In this document: piece by piece, positions 32,404-50,382 of the stretch
Layout of the letters: the number at the start of each line of letters is the position of its first letter
Position numbering within the stretch: the first letter of the stretch is position 1
DNA from: Diphasiastrum complanatum
Taxonomy: Eukaryota > Streptophyta > Lycopodiopsida > Lycopodiales > Lycopodiaceae
Assembly: GCA_029204225.1 (NCBI GenBank)
Contig: CM055099.1
Coordinates: 66,613,852 to 66,677,851 of the forward strand
Direction of reading: 5' to 3'
DNA length: 64,000 bases
Translations under genes and position numbers: made by a program
Notes under the pieces: model-generated
Told to the model about the DNA's origin: nothing
The model's input: only the letters and a program-made list of their open reading frames with translations
The model's database searches: none

Positions 32404-32500
32404 GTTTGTCTTTACTACCTTTATATCCAATGACAATGAATTCCATGTAGCTTTTGTTATTTGTCTTGGTAAGGTATGAAATTTTTTCGATGGAAAACAG

Positions 32501-32632
32501 GTAAAAGAGTTGGAACTTGGAGATTTACGAAGGAAGCTTGCTGTAGGCAATTCTGCATTTTTCAATACTTTGGAATCTCGTGAGGCACGGATCCATGAGC
32601 TGGAACATCTGGTTGCAGTGAGGCAAGCTGAG
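32501..32632 (+). CDS. Sfi1-like/coiled-coil gene, exon K
   Basis: The acceptor is GGAAAACAG| and the donor GCTGAG|GTAACA, 44 codons, phase 0 to 0. It is a coiled coil (VKELELGDLRRKLAVGN; SREARIHELEHLVAVRQAE). Confidence 0.85.
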
Positions 32633-32847
32633 GTAACAGGGTAATGTTGCTCCAATAAAACCAAATCATGTACAATTTCAATATTACCATTATACGGTAC
32701 TGGTAAAGCTCTGGAGTTAGTTTCTTAGATGGGACAACTCCAAGTTTTAGAGTTTTTTTATGTAATAAATGTCCATGAAGATCCAAAACTGTCTTCTTGT
32801 TTATTTTTTGATCATAAAGTCATCCTGCTAGTAATCACCTTTGGCAG

Positions 32848-32947
32848 ATTCACGAAGCACAACTTGACTATCAAGAGTTGCAAGTGAGTTTGGATGCCAA
32901 GGAGATTCATCTGAGGAAACTTGAATACGAGCTAAAACTAAACTGTG
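32848..32947 (+). CDS. Sfi1-like/coiled-coil gene, exon L
   Basis: The acceptor is CTTTGGCAG| and the donor AACTGTG|GTATCT, phase 0 to 1. It is a coiled coil (IHEAQLDYQELQVSLDAKEI; LRKLEYELKLNC). It joins exon M to give an Ala codon. Confidence 0.8.
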
Positions 32948-33062
32948 GTATCTATTGACAACTGTCCCTTCTTTTATTCTATGCTTTATGTTTCATAAAA
33001 GTTTTCAGTTGCAGAAAGCAAACAAACCCTATAAAAACATGCATTTTTTCTATTTGCTCTAG

Positions 33063-33149
33063 CGGATAAGCTTTTGCTTACAAAGCAGATACAAGATCTC
33101 TCTCACCATGAACTTTTTGACATTGTAATCTTATGCCAGGATGTAATCA
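33063..33149 (+). CDS. Sfi1-like/coiled-coil gene, exon M (3' end uncertain)
   Basis: The acceptor TTGCTCTAG| gives phase 1 entry. The peptide is DKLLLTKQIQDLSHHELFDI. Exit must be phase 1 to reach exon M2. Two weak donors fit: ATCA|GTGTTG (used here) and TCTT|GTACTG about 55 bases further on. The end is therefore approximate. Confidence 0.55.
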
Positions 33150-33438
33150 GTGTTGTGAACTTCAGAATCAGCTTTTGGCCATTTTCTTGTACTGCTTTGA
33201 AATGGCTGTCATTGCTGATTTTTTTACAAGCATAAGCCATGGTCAGTAGAGTGGTTGTCTCGCTCACTTTTCTGCATAACTGCAGTGAATGAATATGAAA
33301 TGTTAATCCTGATGGTTGTTGCACCTTCCCTGTCTGCAACATGTGCATTGTCTGAGGCAGTTTTTGAAAGGGGTTGTCCCTCTGTTGACGAATTGTTTAC
33401 CATGCAAGTCCGATAGGCTTACTACTTTCTTTCTTCAG

Positions 33439-33522
33439 ACACAGCTTCAGATGCAGATTCACTTTATTGTTGTAAAGTTACATCTTTCAAAGAGCTTTTT
33501 CCTTTTGATCTGCCTGCCATTG
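33439..33522 (+). CDS. Sfi1-like/coiled-coil gene, exon M2
   Basis: A strong acceptor (TTCTTTCTTCAG|) and a strong donor (CATTG|GTAAGG) enclose 84 bases, phase 1 to 1. The peptide (TASDADSLYCCKVTSFKELF, then PFDLPAIG) joins exon N in phase. It leaves the coiled-coil pattern and starts the acidic, Ser/Thr-rich C-terminal region. Confidence 0.65.
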
Positions 33523-34365
33523 GTAAGGCCATGATTCTGGAAGCATCCAACCCTGCTCTTGAATGCTAACTTCTCTATAGCTAATCTACATGTGCAAAAT
33601 CATCCCGAGAAATAGATTACCAATGACTGTTAAACTGCACAGCTAATGTTTATGTAGAGAATATCTGCTTCAATTCCCTCGTCAACTCCTGTGTTTGGCA
33701 TCCTTTGTCACTCATATTTGCTGCAGTGGGCCAGATAGTCAATATACACTCTGAGAAGTTGAGAGAGTAAAGGGAATGAAAATCTTGAAAGTTTGATGTG
33801 ACAACAGTGGTAGGTGAAGTGCTTCAGTTATGATTGACCAGAGGAGAGAGCTGGCAATAAGCACACATGCATGATTTCGATTAAGAGTACCTGAAGATGT
33901 GAATCACAATGAAGGCATCAAAGGGGTACAGCAAACAGAGAATCTCAAAGCCATCTTTGCTTATAGGAATGCTCCAGTTAAAAATGCACTACCAGCATGT
34001 TAGCTCCTATTCTCAAGAACCGAGAAGCTCTAATGCTTTAAGGAATGTTTGAGTTGAATATACCATTCCTAATATCCATCGTAAAAGATTGGGCGCTAGA
34101 CAGTGTTATAGATAGTATGTATTACATGATAGCTTACAGAAGGTAAAACTGAATTCTATTTGCATGTGGACCTGCAAGGAAGGTTTTTAAAATCTAGCTT
34201 AGCATGAATGCTTTATTATGCTTTGCAGTATGTCTTTGCAACTGGTTACAAGACAAGTAAAAAGCTGTTTTCTTTGGAAGTGATTGTCAGAGTATGTTTG
34301 TGTAGTAAGAGCTAATCACCTTATGAAGGTAGAAAATTATTGGCACTGCATATTACTAAGTGCAG

Positions 34366-35072
34366 GGGTACAAGAACCTATCAACGTGAAGTCATTTATT
34401 GCAAATCACAATTGCTGGCCTCAAGTCAATCATAATGATGTTTCCAGTTCAGTACGGAATAACTGGAACTCAGGACCTGCAATAAATATTTCAAAGTCCA
34501 CCTATGCACATGCCATGGCAACTGCATGCACCAAACCGGTGGCTGAAAAAGTCTTAGAATTTGAAAGAGGACTTCAAAAGGAATCTCCTGATTGTCGAGT
34601 CAACAGAGAAACTTCACCTTCTCAGGATGACCAATCAACAGATTCACTGGAATCCAAAGCCATAGAACCATTTCTTGCTACAACAAAAAGTTTCAGGATT
34701 GAAAGGTGCTCTGAGAATGATGATGACGAAGTAAAGCCTGTCAGGGAAAGGAGAAAGACAAATTTTAGTTTTGATTTTGATGAGGCCCAACAACCTTCGA
34801 GGGATAATCAAAACTCATTGTTTCCACAGGTTGAGTCGGGTAATAAGGAGAGGGAAAGCGTGCCCATAGGTGCTTCCAAAACTGAAATATCTCAAACAAC
34901 AGGAGTTGCAGAGCCTTGTGGTCAATTGACTAGAAATACCTCTATTGCAGCTGACTTTGGAAGGCCAGACAGATCTTTTGGCAAACATCTTTTAGTAGAT
35001 AATCTGCGAGTAAAATTTGAGCAGCTGCAAGCACGTGTACTGGATCATTTGAGCAATGCTTCACTAACCCTG
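34366..35072 (+). CDS. Sfi1-like/coiled-coil gene, exon N (large C-terminal exon)
   Basis: The acceptor is ACTAAGTGCAG| and the donor AACCCTG|GTAAAG, 707 bases, phase 1 to 0. The encoded region is low in hydrophobics and rich in Ser, Asn, Asp and Glu, with a basic-acidic block (PVRERRKTNFSFDFDEAQ). Near its end a short helix appears (LLVDNLRVKFEQLQARVLDH). It is probably a disordered regulatory tail; no catalytic domain is visible. Upstream in-frame codons to 34284 are open but precede the acceptor. Confidence 0.8.
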
Positions 35073-35599
35073 GTAAAGTTGTTGCATGTGCTTGTATTAA
35101 CAGTTTTCTCACATTTTGTCTTTTTGAGGGGCTTGCAATCTAGAATATATCATGGTCAGGGAATGGTTTTCTCATCAGCCCTTTGTGCAATAAAGCTGAA
35201 ATTGGATGCTATGCTCTTCTCCTTCCCATCTTTCATAAATAAAGAGAACTCCACCACCCCCACAACACACACAGACACACAGTTTTCAGCATTAAGTGTT
35301 GAAATATAATGCCTATTTTAGCCCTAACGGCTGGCTAAACTTAGTTAACACAAGTTGTACAAATGTAGTGGGGGCAATTTGATGAAAATATTCTGTAAAC
35401 GCCCCCTTCTCTTTTGTAACTTTACTAAGTTCAATACTAGTGGGCTCAAGTGACCAAGTATCTTAAGCTTATTGTGAAACCTCATACTTTCCCATGCATG
35501 TACTGAAGTAGCATTCCTCAAAGGAACTTTGGCTCCACCTCTCTCTCTCTCTCTCATACTCTTGTCATACGCTTTGCATTTGCAACTGGTCGCCATGAA

Positions 35600-35765
35600 G
35601 TGCTAGGGAAGAGATCTACACTGCGGGGCACCACGATATACCTGGATGAAGACCTTACTTTCATTCAGGTTCAAGAAAAAGCAAAACAGGAGGCTCTAAT
35701 GAATGGAAAGCAATTGATCTAAAGGGATGGTATCATTCGTTTTGTAGATATTAAACCTGTTGCTA
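35600..35765 (+). pseudogene. LINE-like ORF fragment
   Basis: The frame VLGKRSTLRGTTIYLDEDLT and the following Lys/Gln/Glu helix match a pattern common at the end of non-LTR retrotransposon first ORFs and related proteins (basic residues, LRGT.IY.DEDLT). It is interrupted by a stop. It lies in the last intron of the host gene. Identification is from memory of the pattern. Confidence 0.4.
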
Positions 35766-35996
35766 TTAATGAGATATTTGAAATTGTTCAGAGTTAGTGA
35801 GAGAGTTACAGCACTGAAGAGATGCCAGTTGAATCTGTAAATGGTCTTCGTACCATATAATCCTGGACATGATCCTCTTCTTAGTTAGTTTTGGTTTAGT
35901 TATGTTGTTTGACAACATTGCTCCGTCTTGGTTCCACTTTATTTGATGTACTTGCTCGTCTTATATGCCTTTTGGCATGGAAAAGACGTTAATAAA

Positions 35997-35998
<2 letters not shown>

Positions 35999-36068
<70 letters not shown>
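35999..36068. repeat. (CT)n microsatellite, about 34 units
   Basis: An uninterrupted CT tract between two pieces of LINE-like debris. Confidence 0.97.
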
Positions 36069-36070
<2 letters not shown>

Positions 36071-36125
36071 GATTATCACATGGTCTGAGATTCATACTAG
36101 ATCAGTTCTGAGTTTCATCAATTTA

Positions 36126-36390
36126 GCTTGAGATTGAGACTGGCCGCTTTCAGCGCACCCCACGGGAGGAGCGGACTTGCCACGTGTGTTCATTATCCGA
36201 GGTAGACTCTGAGGAGCACTTCTTATTCAGATGGCCAGTATCCTATGAGATCAGGGGGAGATACTTTTGTCTTTTTCGAGATGCACCTATCACACTGAGG
36301 TCCATTATTGCATATGAGGATCCACGCTGTGTTGCACTCATGATCAGAGAGATGTTATTACTACGACAGGCTCTATGTCAGCCATTTTAG
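36126..36390 (+). pseudogene. Retroelement C-terminal zinc-finger region (LINE-like)
   Basis: The frame includes IETGRFQRTPREERTCHVCS and, after an acidic spacer, DSEEHFLFRWPVSYEIRGRY. This is the C-x2-C...H-x4-C type of finger found at the C-terminus of many non-LTR reverse transcriptases. The last Cys is replaced by Trp here (FRWP for FRCP), so it is probably inactive. A second, shorter copy of the same start (IETGRYQGTPR) is at about 36845-36880. Confidence 0.55.
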
Positions 36391-36887
36391 TCAATTCGCC
36401 TTGATACACAGCTCCAAATCATGTCGTTCTTCTCTCTTGTAGGAGATTATGGATTGATCCTGACTCATATGATAGTGGGGTCAATGAGGATTTCTAACAT
36501 AGAGACCAGAGATGACATACCACCCAGATTGCTGTTGTTTGTAGAGTGCACAACATGAGGAGACACATCTCACAGATGACCTCCTCGACGACGTTATCAG
36601 CACACATTACCTCTAGTTGCACTCTCCATTACATCCTTCTTCAGTGATAGCAGCATTTGATTTGATATGATGAGCATATATATACCATTACCATCATAGC
36701 TACATAGTTACATTTTGGTTATCAATAGTTATTAGTTGATGGAGCAGGTTTTCCTATACATGCACACTACCTGGATTATGGACTCTCACACTGTTTATGG
36801 TTTACTCTTGGACAGTTTCGGGTTTCTTTCCACCAGCTTGCCATTGAGACTGGTCGTTATCAGGGTACTCCACGTTGAGGACAAACT

Positions 36888-38346
36888 ATGTCAGATGTGT
36901 CCATGAAGTCTGAGCTAGCACATTTTATTCGTGAGTGTACCTTTTGTGCCCGTAATAAATATTCCCGTGCTAAGTCCGCTGGCTTGCTCCAGAGTTGGCT
37001 CATTCCTCATCGCCAGTGGACAGACATTTCTATGGACTTTATCCTTGGCCTTCCTCATACCTGGCATGGTAATGACTCATGTATGGTGGTGGTATAACGG
37101 TTCTTGAAACAAGCACATTTTATATCGGTCCGCAATACTATTATAGCTGAGCAGTGCACACGCCTTTTTATATCAGAGATTTTTCGACTGCATGGTTTTC
37201 CACGTACTATCCTTTCTGATCGGGATAGTAAGTTTACATCTACCTTTTGGACAGAGCTTATGCGTATTTTGGATGTACAGCATCTTATGGGTACTGCTTA
37301 TCATTCTACTGCTGATGGGTAGACTGAGGTCCTTAATCGGATCCTTGAGTATAATCTTCGGCACTTCGTTTCTCCTTCAGGGAAGGATTGGGATTAGCAT
37401 TTATGCTTGGCAGAGTATAGCTATAATAGCTCTGTTAGTACCAGCATTGGAGTTTCTCCTTTCTTATTGGCTCATGGGTATGCTCCTCTTTTGCCAAGGG
37501 TTCCTGCTCCTCCTAATGATACACCAGTCACCATTGCTTCTTTTTTATCAGGTGCTCGGGAGCTTATTGCTAGGGCTACTACTCATTTACAGCAGGTCTA
37601 GCAGCGCTATCAGACTTCTGTTGATCGCCATCGTCGTCATGTCCAGTTTCAGATTGGTGATATGGTTTATCTTCGGCTACATTTTGCGCAACATCATTTT
37701 ACTGTGAAGCTTGCACCACGTTATTATGGGCCTTATTGTATTTTGGAGTGCCTCAGTCTTGTTACATATCGCTTACAGCTGCCTGATACTACATGTGCCT
37801 GTGATACCTTTCATGTTAGCCTGTTACGTGCTGCCATTGAGGATGATGCTCCTCGCGATCTCACATTTCCTTCAGATCCTGAGCTGTTTCCTTTCTTACT
37901 AGCTACCATTCTCCAGGTTCGCCTTCAGCATAGTCGTGTTGTCGGCAGGTTCAGTTTTTGGTACAGTGGGATGGTCGTCCTATTGAGGAGGCCACATGGG
38001 AGCCTATTGATGTTTTTTATCATAAACCATTATTGGCAAATCAGGCTCGAGCCCTCATGGCCTTGGTTATTTCCTCTACCACGGATATCATTGTAGATGT
38101 TCCCTCTACCTCATGATTCGGCTAGCCATGGCTATTTCGTTTTTGCATCTACATCACATTACTGTAGTAGTTGCTTAGTACTTGCTTTAGACTTGTATGT
38201 TGCTTGTGGGGTATCTGTTGTGACGACTTTTGTCCTCGCCATCAGTATTTCCATTAATTCATGCTTTTTCAGTATTTAGCATACTTACATTGTTGTTTTT
38301 GAGATAGTCATTATGCTTGCTAGCCGGTGGAGGGTTTTGTTTTTCT
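36888..38346 (+). pseudogene. Gypsy integrase and chromodomain, 5'-truncated
   Basis: It opens inside the integrase zinc region (CTFCARNKYSRAKSAG). It then has the three catalytic positions of the core: WTDISMDF, DRDSKFTSTFW and, past a stop, TEVLNRILEYNLR. These are followed by GDMVYLRLHF, LAPRYYGPY and a chromodomain-like segment about 37945-38020 in shifted frames. Several stops and shifts make it a pseudogene. Gag, protease and reverse transcriptase are missing. It belongs to the parental type of TE1 and TE2. Confidence 0.85.
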
Positions 38347-38725
38347 GGTTATGGACTTGACTCATTACATTCGCTGCGTCCATTTTTTTATTCTTATTAT
38401 GCGTAAGTAGGCCTACGGGCCCTTTTTATTCATGTACTGGCCTTGGGCCCTATTTGGTCACATTTTTAGGACTTGGTCATATTGATATGGAGTGGGGGTC
38501 CTCCTATTGGGGGTGCGCACTATTTTCTCTCCAAATCTTCTGCCTGCCTCTATTTTTGGATTCCTACTTTGGGTTCATTGGTAGGGTATATATAGGGCAG
38601 CATTGTAGTCTTTTATTCAGTTGATGATGGTTGCACTTCTTTAGCCTCATTAAATATTCTCTCTTTCATGCTTTCTAGCCTAAGTCCTGCTTTCTAGCAT
38701 AGCTAGTGAATCTTAGCTTGTAACT
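38347..38725 (+). repeat. LTR of the truncated gypsy element
   Basis: It starts GGTTATGGACTTGACTCATT and ends CTTGTAACT, clearly related to the TE1 LTR (AGTTATGGACTCGGCTCATT...CGTAACT) but shorter and diverged. It follows the chromodomain remnant and a purine stretch (GGTGGAGGG). GGGTATATATAGGG near 38585 is the likely TATA box. Confidence 0.75.
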
Positions 38726-39159
38726 TCATTGCTTGAAATAGAAATTTTCATCACATATCCAATATGGTAAAGTAGTTGGTGCCTTATAAAACTACGGAAA
38801 GCATAGATGATTTGTGCAGTTGGTATTAGCAATCGCCTGCTCTGCACATGCAAAGAGGACATGTTTCTTGGAAGTCCATATATAGGAATTTATGGTCACT
38901 TCATTTGGTATTTCAGCTTTGGTGAAGTTCGTTTTCTCCTTTCAACAATCACAAGGAGCTGGTTGTTATGAGAAGTACAATAAATTCCGCTTTTATTTTT
39001 TAGGGGCTATTTATATTTTGTAAGCAATACTTTATAAGTATTTTTGGAGTGTGAACGTAGGACCTCAAAATGGTTGAAGACATCTTGAATGCTTTAGCTC
39101 AGAATAACAATAAGATTGTAAAACTCAAAAGAAGTGGTCTATTTTATTTCACTTGTCAG

Positions 39160-39252
39160 GAAGAGTTACAAATATCGTCACCAGATTGTAGATCGGCAGG
39201 CCGGCATATTCCAGCATTCAGAAGAAAAAGTTTCACTGGGAGCACGTGTTGA
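39160..39252 (+). CDS. Sfi1-like/coiled-coil gene, exon O (terminal exon)
   Basis: The acceptor TTTCACTTGTCAG| is strong. Exon N ends in phase 0, and phase 0 here gives 30 codons ending in TGA at 39250-39252, with a basic Ser-rich tail (PAFRRKSFTGSTC). A second reading is possible: the +1 frame is open (SYKYRHQIVDRQAGIFQHSE...) to a donor-like GACAG|GTGAGA at 39256. That would need another exon upstream to reset the phase. I prefer the terminal-exon reading. Confidence 0.55.
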   Translation, partial: EELQISSPDCRSAGRHIPAFRRKSFTGSTC

Positions 39253-44480
<5,228 letters not shown>

Positions 44481-45146
44481 TGTTGGAGACATTGAATCTA
44501 GTCCACATTATTGGTAGGGTTTTTTGATATGGAGGGAAACCAAGATCATTAATGAGACATGGATATGTTATATATGGCTGTACACACGTGGGAAGAGAAG
44601 CTTTATCTCTCTCTCATCTCATTTCATGCTTCTACATGGGTTCTTTTGGGTTCATCTATCCATCGGTGCACTATATTGATGATATCTTGCAATCTTGTGT
44701 GTAGAATGCTCATATTATGCAATATTTGGATCCACACGTGTGAAATACAATAGCTTATTGTTTTTGTATGGACAACAACTTCATTTCATCTTATGTTTGA
44801 TGTTTGATTAAATTCTTATTGAGTTTGTATCTCTTTCATTAAGTCGATCTTGATTTTTGTATGATGCAAATGTGTAGATTATGTTGACTCTCATACCAAA
44901 GTTCAAGAGGATTTGCTCTCGGGTAGAGAGAGAAAGCAACTACAAGGCCTCGGGTAGGGAGAGAAAGTGAAATATTCACAAATTGCCAAATCTCCATTAA
45001 TTCTCAAAAACTCAATACAATAGTGAAGTGAATCAATGTACATGTAGTATCTCGAGGTAGTCCATGCTTAATTCCGCGAATGTTTCGTGAATTTTTCTTC
45101 TCACGATTCTCATCAGTCGTATTGGAGCACTGCTTGACTCACAACA
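44481..45146 (+). repeat. Probable 5' LTR of a Ty1/copia element
   Basis: It begins TGTTGGAGAC and ends CACAACA, so the termini form the TGTTG...CAACA pair typical of plant copia LTRs. A tRNA-Met primer site follows one base later. The last 70 bp recur at 45728-45801. Confidence 0.65.
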
Positions 45147-45801
45147 GTGGTATCAGAGTCACCTGTCATGTTTTGACATAGCCGAGAAGCTAGCAGATCC
45201 AGGAGGCCAAGCATTCAGACAATCAACCAAACGACAAGAAAAATAGACTTCAAGAAGCAATGGCTTCAATCAGCAGCATGTAGAACAAGATATGCACTAT
45301 ACTTAATTCTTCAGGATCTAACTTTCTAGCCTGGAAAGTTAAGACATCTTTGATACTGAAGGGTGAAGAACTCTTCCCCTGGGTGGATGGCACAAAAGAA
45401 ATGCCAAGAAATCTATGCAACATATGGCTTCATGGAAATAACTATTCCTACCACTTCACTCCCCCTTCTAAAAAACTGACATAGATAGATTATTTTTCTG
45501 GTTGTGTCTGATCTTGGATGTCGAATGCTTATGCTATTTATTTTAATATGTCTGAGTTTTCTTGTTCCCTTTGAATTCCTCACCTTGGTTGAAATGAAGT
45601 CGAATGCTATATTAATTTTATGAACGTAGATCAGTAGTACCTGACTACCCTCTGGAGGATTGTAGGAGTGTTTCAGCTAGCAGTGCCCAGCGAACGCATC
45701 TGAACTCCATCCAAATATCGAAAGAGAGTCGCGAATGTTTCGTGAATTTTTCTTCTCACGATTCTCATCAGTTGTATCGGAGCACCGCTCAACTCACAAC
45801 A
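45147..45801 (+). mobile_element. Deleted copia interior with truncated 3' LTR
   Basis: The primer site TGGTATCAGAGT is at 45148-45159. The gag start follows at about 45260 (ATGGCTTCAATCAGCAGC). It encodes, past a stop, the copia gag signature SGSNFLAWKVKTSLILKGEE and FPWVDGTKE. Pol is absent. The 3' LTR is reduced to its last part (45728-45801), which repeats CGCGAATGTTTCGTGAATTT and ends CTCACAACA. Confidence 0.7.
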
Positions 45802-46388
45802 CATATGAGGCCTTAATCTTGATTGGACCATTTTGAGAGATTCTAGCTTTTTGATTGGTCACTAGCTCTCATGACAACACATGGAGATGTGTCACTCACC
45901 AAATCTAATCATGAAAAAGCCTAACCTAACTCAAGCTACATCACTTTTTACTTTTGGCCTAATTATGACTTGACATGTGTATGATTAATCCTATTTTGCC
46001 TCTAATGCCAAATTTGGCCAAATCACCTATTTACGCTTGGATAGATGTCTCTAAACTTTATGTACCCCTAACTCAATATGACTAAGCTATTTTTGACTTT
46101 TTTTTTCCACACGTGGGAACATGCTCCACACTTGTGAGATTTACTCATAAACAAAGAAATACAAAATAGCCAAGCTAGATTTTGCTAATTTTCACACTCT
46201 TAAAAAACTAGCGTGGTAAGGTACTAGATCAATCAAGGAGGTTGTGAAACTTGTTGAGTGGATCCTTTGGTATGCATGTGAAGTGAAGACCAGCCAAGGG
46301 ATCCTCCATAGCACCAACCTCACCATATCCATGATAAGACCTCTTTGGTAAAAATCACTTGCCACCTTCTTTGATGATCATTCCACAA

Positions 46389-48687
46389 ATATTGCTTTAG
46401 TTGATACTGGTAGCACTCATTCTTTTATTAGCAGCTATATCACTAGTCGGATCCGTGCTTCACCTGTTCCTACTTCCCAGCCTCTCATAGTTGAGGTTTC
46501 CAGTTCTCATTCTTTTCCTAGTTCTCAGATGTTTCAGCGTTTACCATACTGCATTGGAGGTTTCTCTGGACAGGCAGATCTTTACATTATTCCTATGGAG
46601 CGTTATGATCTTATCCTTGGTTCTGATTGGTTTGCATCTCTTGGAGCCGTTACACTGGACCTGACACAGAAGACATTGACATTTGTACGTGATGCAGTTA
46701 CACACTCACTAGTGGGCATTGATTCTCAGGGAGACTTCTAGTTGATTATTGGGAAGTAGTTTATTTGCAGCCTGCCAAAGGCTCATTGGGCTGCCTTATT
46801 ATGTGTTCAGCGGACAGTACCAGTTCCTCCAGTTTCTACACCAACAGTTGTTCCTCAGGTGATTTCTGACTTGTTACATCAGTATGCTTTTGTCTTTTCA
46901 GAACCTACGACGCTACCACCATTACGTGACGTGAACCATCATATTGACTTGCATCCTGGTTCAGCTCCTCCTTCCCGTCCCCCTTATCGTATGTCTCGAT
47001 CTGCGCGTGATGAGCTTGAGCTCCATATTACTGCCTTGTTAGATCAGGGTCTCATTGTTCCTAGTCACAGCCCTTTTGGTGCTCCTGTTCATCTTATTAA
47101 TAAGAAAGATGGTACCAAACGCCTTTGTATTGATTACCGTGCTTTAAATAAGTCGACTATTCGTAATCAGTACCCTATTCCACACATGGATGACCTCTTT
47201 GACCAGCTCGGTACCTCTAAAATCTTTTCCAAGATAGATCTTTGTTCTAGATATTACCAAATCAGGATGCACCCTTCTGACGAACATAAGACTGCTTTTC
47301 GTACTCATCTTGGTTTATATGAATTTCGTGTGCTTCCTTTTGGTGTTACTAATGGCCCTCCTACGTTCCAGAATGTGATAAATAACATCTTGCATCCACT
47401 TCTTGGTCATTGTATCTTGGTCATCATCAGGTTTACTCCATTATTGACAATCGTCTTTATCATTATGATTCTCTTTGTATCCCTAGTTCTTTGGGTATCC
47501 GTTCCCAGTTGTTGTCTGATGCTCATTCCTCTCCTGTTGGGGGTCACTTTGGTTTTCAGAAGTCTTATGCTCATCTCAAAGACCATTTCTATTGGCCCTC
47601 TCTTCGATCTGAGCTTGCTATACTTATTCGCACCTGCCCTTTCTGTCTTCGTAATAAGTACTCTCGTGCTAAATCTGCTGGTTTGCTCCAGAGTTGGCCT
47701 ATTCCTCATCGCCAGTGGACTGACATATCTATGGACTTTATCCTTGGCCTTCCCCATACCCAGCGTGGTCATGATTCATGCATGGTGGTAGTTGACAAGT
47801 TCTCAAAACAGACACATTTTATCCCAGTTCGCAGTACTATCACAGTAGAGCAGTGTGCACGTTTGTTCCTATCAGAGATTTTTCGCCTGCATGGATTTTC
47901 TCGTACTCTCCTTTTTTATCGAGATAGTAAGTTTACATCTATATTCTGGACAGAGCTTATGCGTATTTTGGATGTTTAGCTTTTTATGGGTTCTGCTTAT
48001 CATTCTACTTCTGATGGGCAGTCTTAGATCCTTGAGGATTATTTACGCCATTTTGTTACTCCTTCAGGGAAGGATTGGGATCAGCATTTATGTTTAGCAG
48101 AGTATAGCTATAATAGCTCTATTAGTACCAGCACAGGTGTCTCTCCATTTTTATTATCTCATGGCTATGCACCTCTTTTACCTGGCATTCCTCTTCCTCT
48201 TGAGGATACACCTGTTACACTTGCATCTTTTCTATCAGGTGCTCGAGAGCTTATTACCCGGGCCAGTTCTCATTTACAGCATATTCAGCTGCGTTATCAG
48301 ACTTCAGTTGATCGTCACCGCCGCCATGTTGAGTTTCAGCTTGGAGATATGGTTTATCTACGCTTACGGTTTGCACGTCATCATTTTGTCCAGGGCCATG
48401 CTTCTACTGAGAAGCTTGCACCACGTTATTATGGGCCTTATCACATTGTGGAGGTTCTTAGTCCAGTTTCATATCGCTTACAGCTTCCTGCTTCCACATG
48501 CGCCTATGATGTATTCCATGTCAGTTTACTACATGCTGCTATTGAGGATGACGCTCCTTGTGATGCTGAGTTTCCTACTGCTCCAGAGTTATTTCCATTT
48601 TTACTTGCTGCTATATTACAGGTCCGTCTATACCATAGTCGACGCCGCCGGTAGATTCAGTTTTTGGTCCAGTGGGATGGTCGTCCG
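46389..48687 (+). pseudogene. Gypsy gag-pol fragment of the TE1 parental type (protease, RT, integrase)
   Basis: It starts abruptly inside protease (ALVDTGSTHSFISS is nearly the same DNA as TE1) and runs into reverse transcriptase with KKDGTKRLCIDYRALNKSTI, KIFSKIDLCSRYYQIRMH and FRVLPFGVTNGPPTFQNVIN. At about 47415 an internal deletion removes the YxDD box and all RNase H. The sequence resumes in integrase with its HHCC region (GGHFGFQKSYAHL, CPFCLRNKYSRAKSAG), WTDISMDFILG and RDSKFTS, then the tail (GDMVYLRLRFARHHF, LAPRYYGPY) and the start of a chromodomain. It ends abruptly at about 48687 with no LTR. Outside pol it matches TE1 and TE2 so closely that the same family is likely. Confidence 0.88.
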
Positions 48688-48779
48688 GTACTTAATGCAT
48701 AAGACAAATATTGTACTTTATAGCGTATTTACATTAAGTTAATTTTTTTTTTCTTTTCTAACAACTCACATTGCTCTTT

Positions 48780-49231
48780 TTATAGGTTGTTGCATCAAAT
48801 ACTTCCGAAAGAAAATGTGATACCTAAAACACGAAAAGAAACACGAAAGATGATGATTACCCTATTGGAGGAATTTATTGATAAACCATCTATTGGATCC
48901 TATGCACATATTCAAAAAAGTTGGTGAATCCTTATGGAACCACATCATTGGCATAAAAGAAAACTCCACAGCTCGTAAAGATCTACAAGCGGCCGATGTG
49001 AAAAGACCCTATTGGATTCAATACACCGAAGGTGGAGATGAGATTCTACCTAGCGTGCCGTGGATTCTTACAAAAGAACATCTCTCATATGTTAAACATG
49101 TTATAAAACAAATGAGAGCTCCAACAGGCTATGCACATTCTTTATGCAAATCATTTACCAAAGATGGTAAATAAAGTGGATTGAAATTGCATGATTGGCA
49201 TAAGATGTTGCAATTCATACTTCTCAACTTT
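48780..49231 (+). pseudogene. CACTA (En/Spm) transposase fragment, TNP2/DUF4218 junction
   Basis: The frame shows LLDPMHIFKKVGESLWNHII, then STARKDLQAADVKRPYW, LPSVPWILTKEHL and MRAPTGYAHSL. Across a stop it continues with SGLKLHDWHKMLQFIL. These match the conserved run of the TNP2-type transposase (MH..KNV..SL, ARKDL, P.GY, GLKSHDWH). The fragment directly follows the gypsy piece. Terminal repeats are not seen. Confidence 0.8.

Positions 49232-50382
<1,151 letters not shown>

Noticed and set aside
47407-47772. Minus-strand 121-codon ORF over the integrase of the gypsy fragment
   Set aside because: Antisense shadow of clear HHCC and DDE-type integrase sequence.
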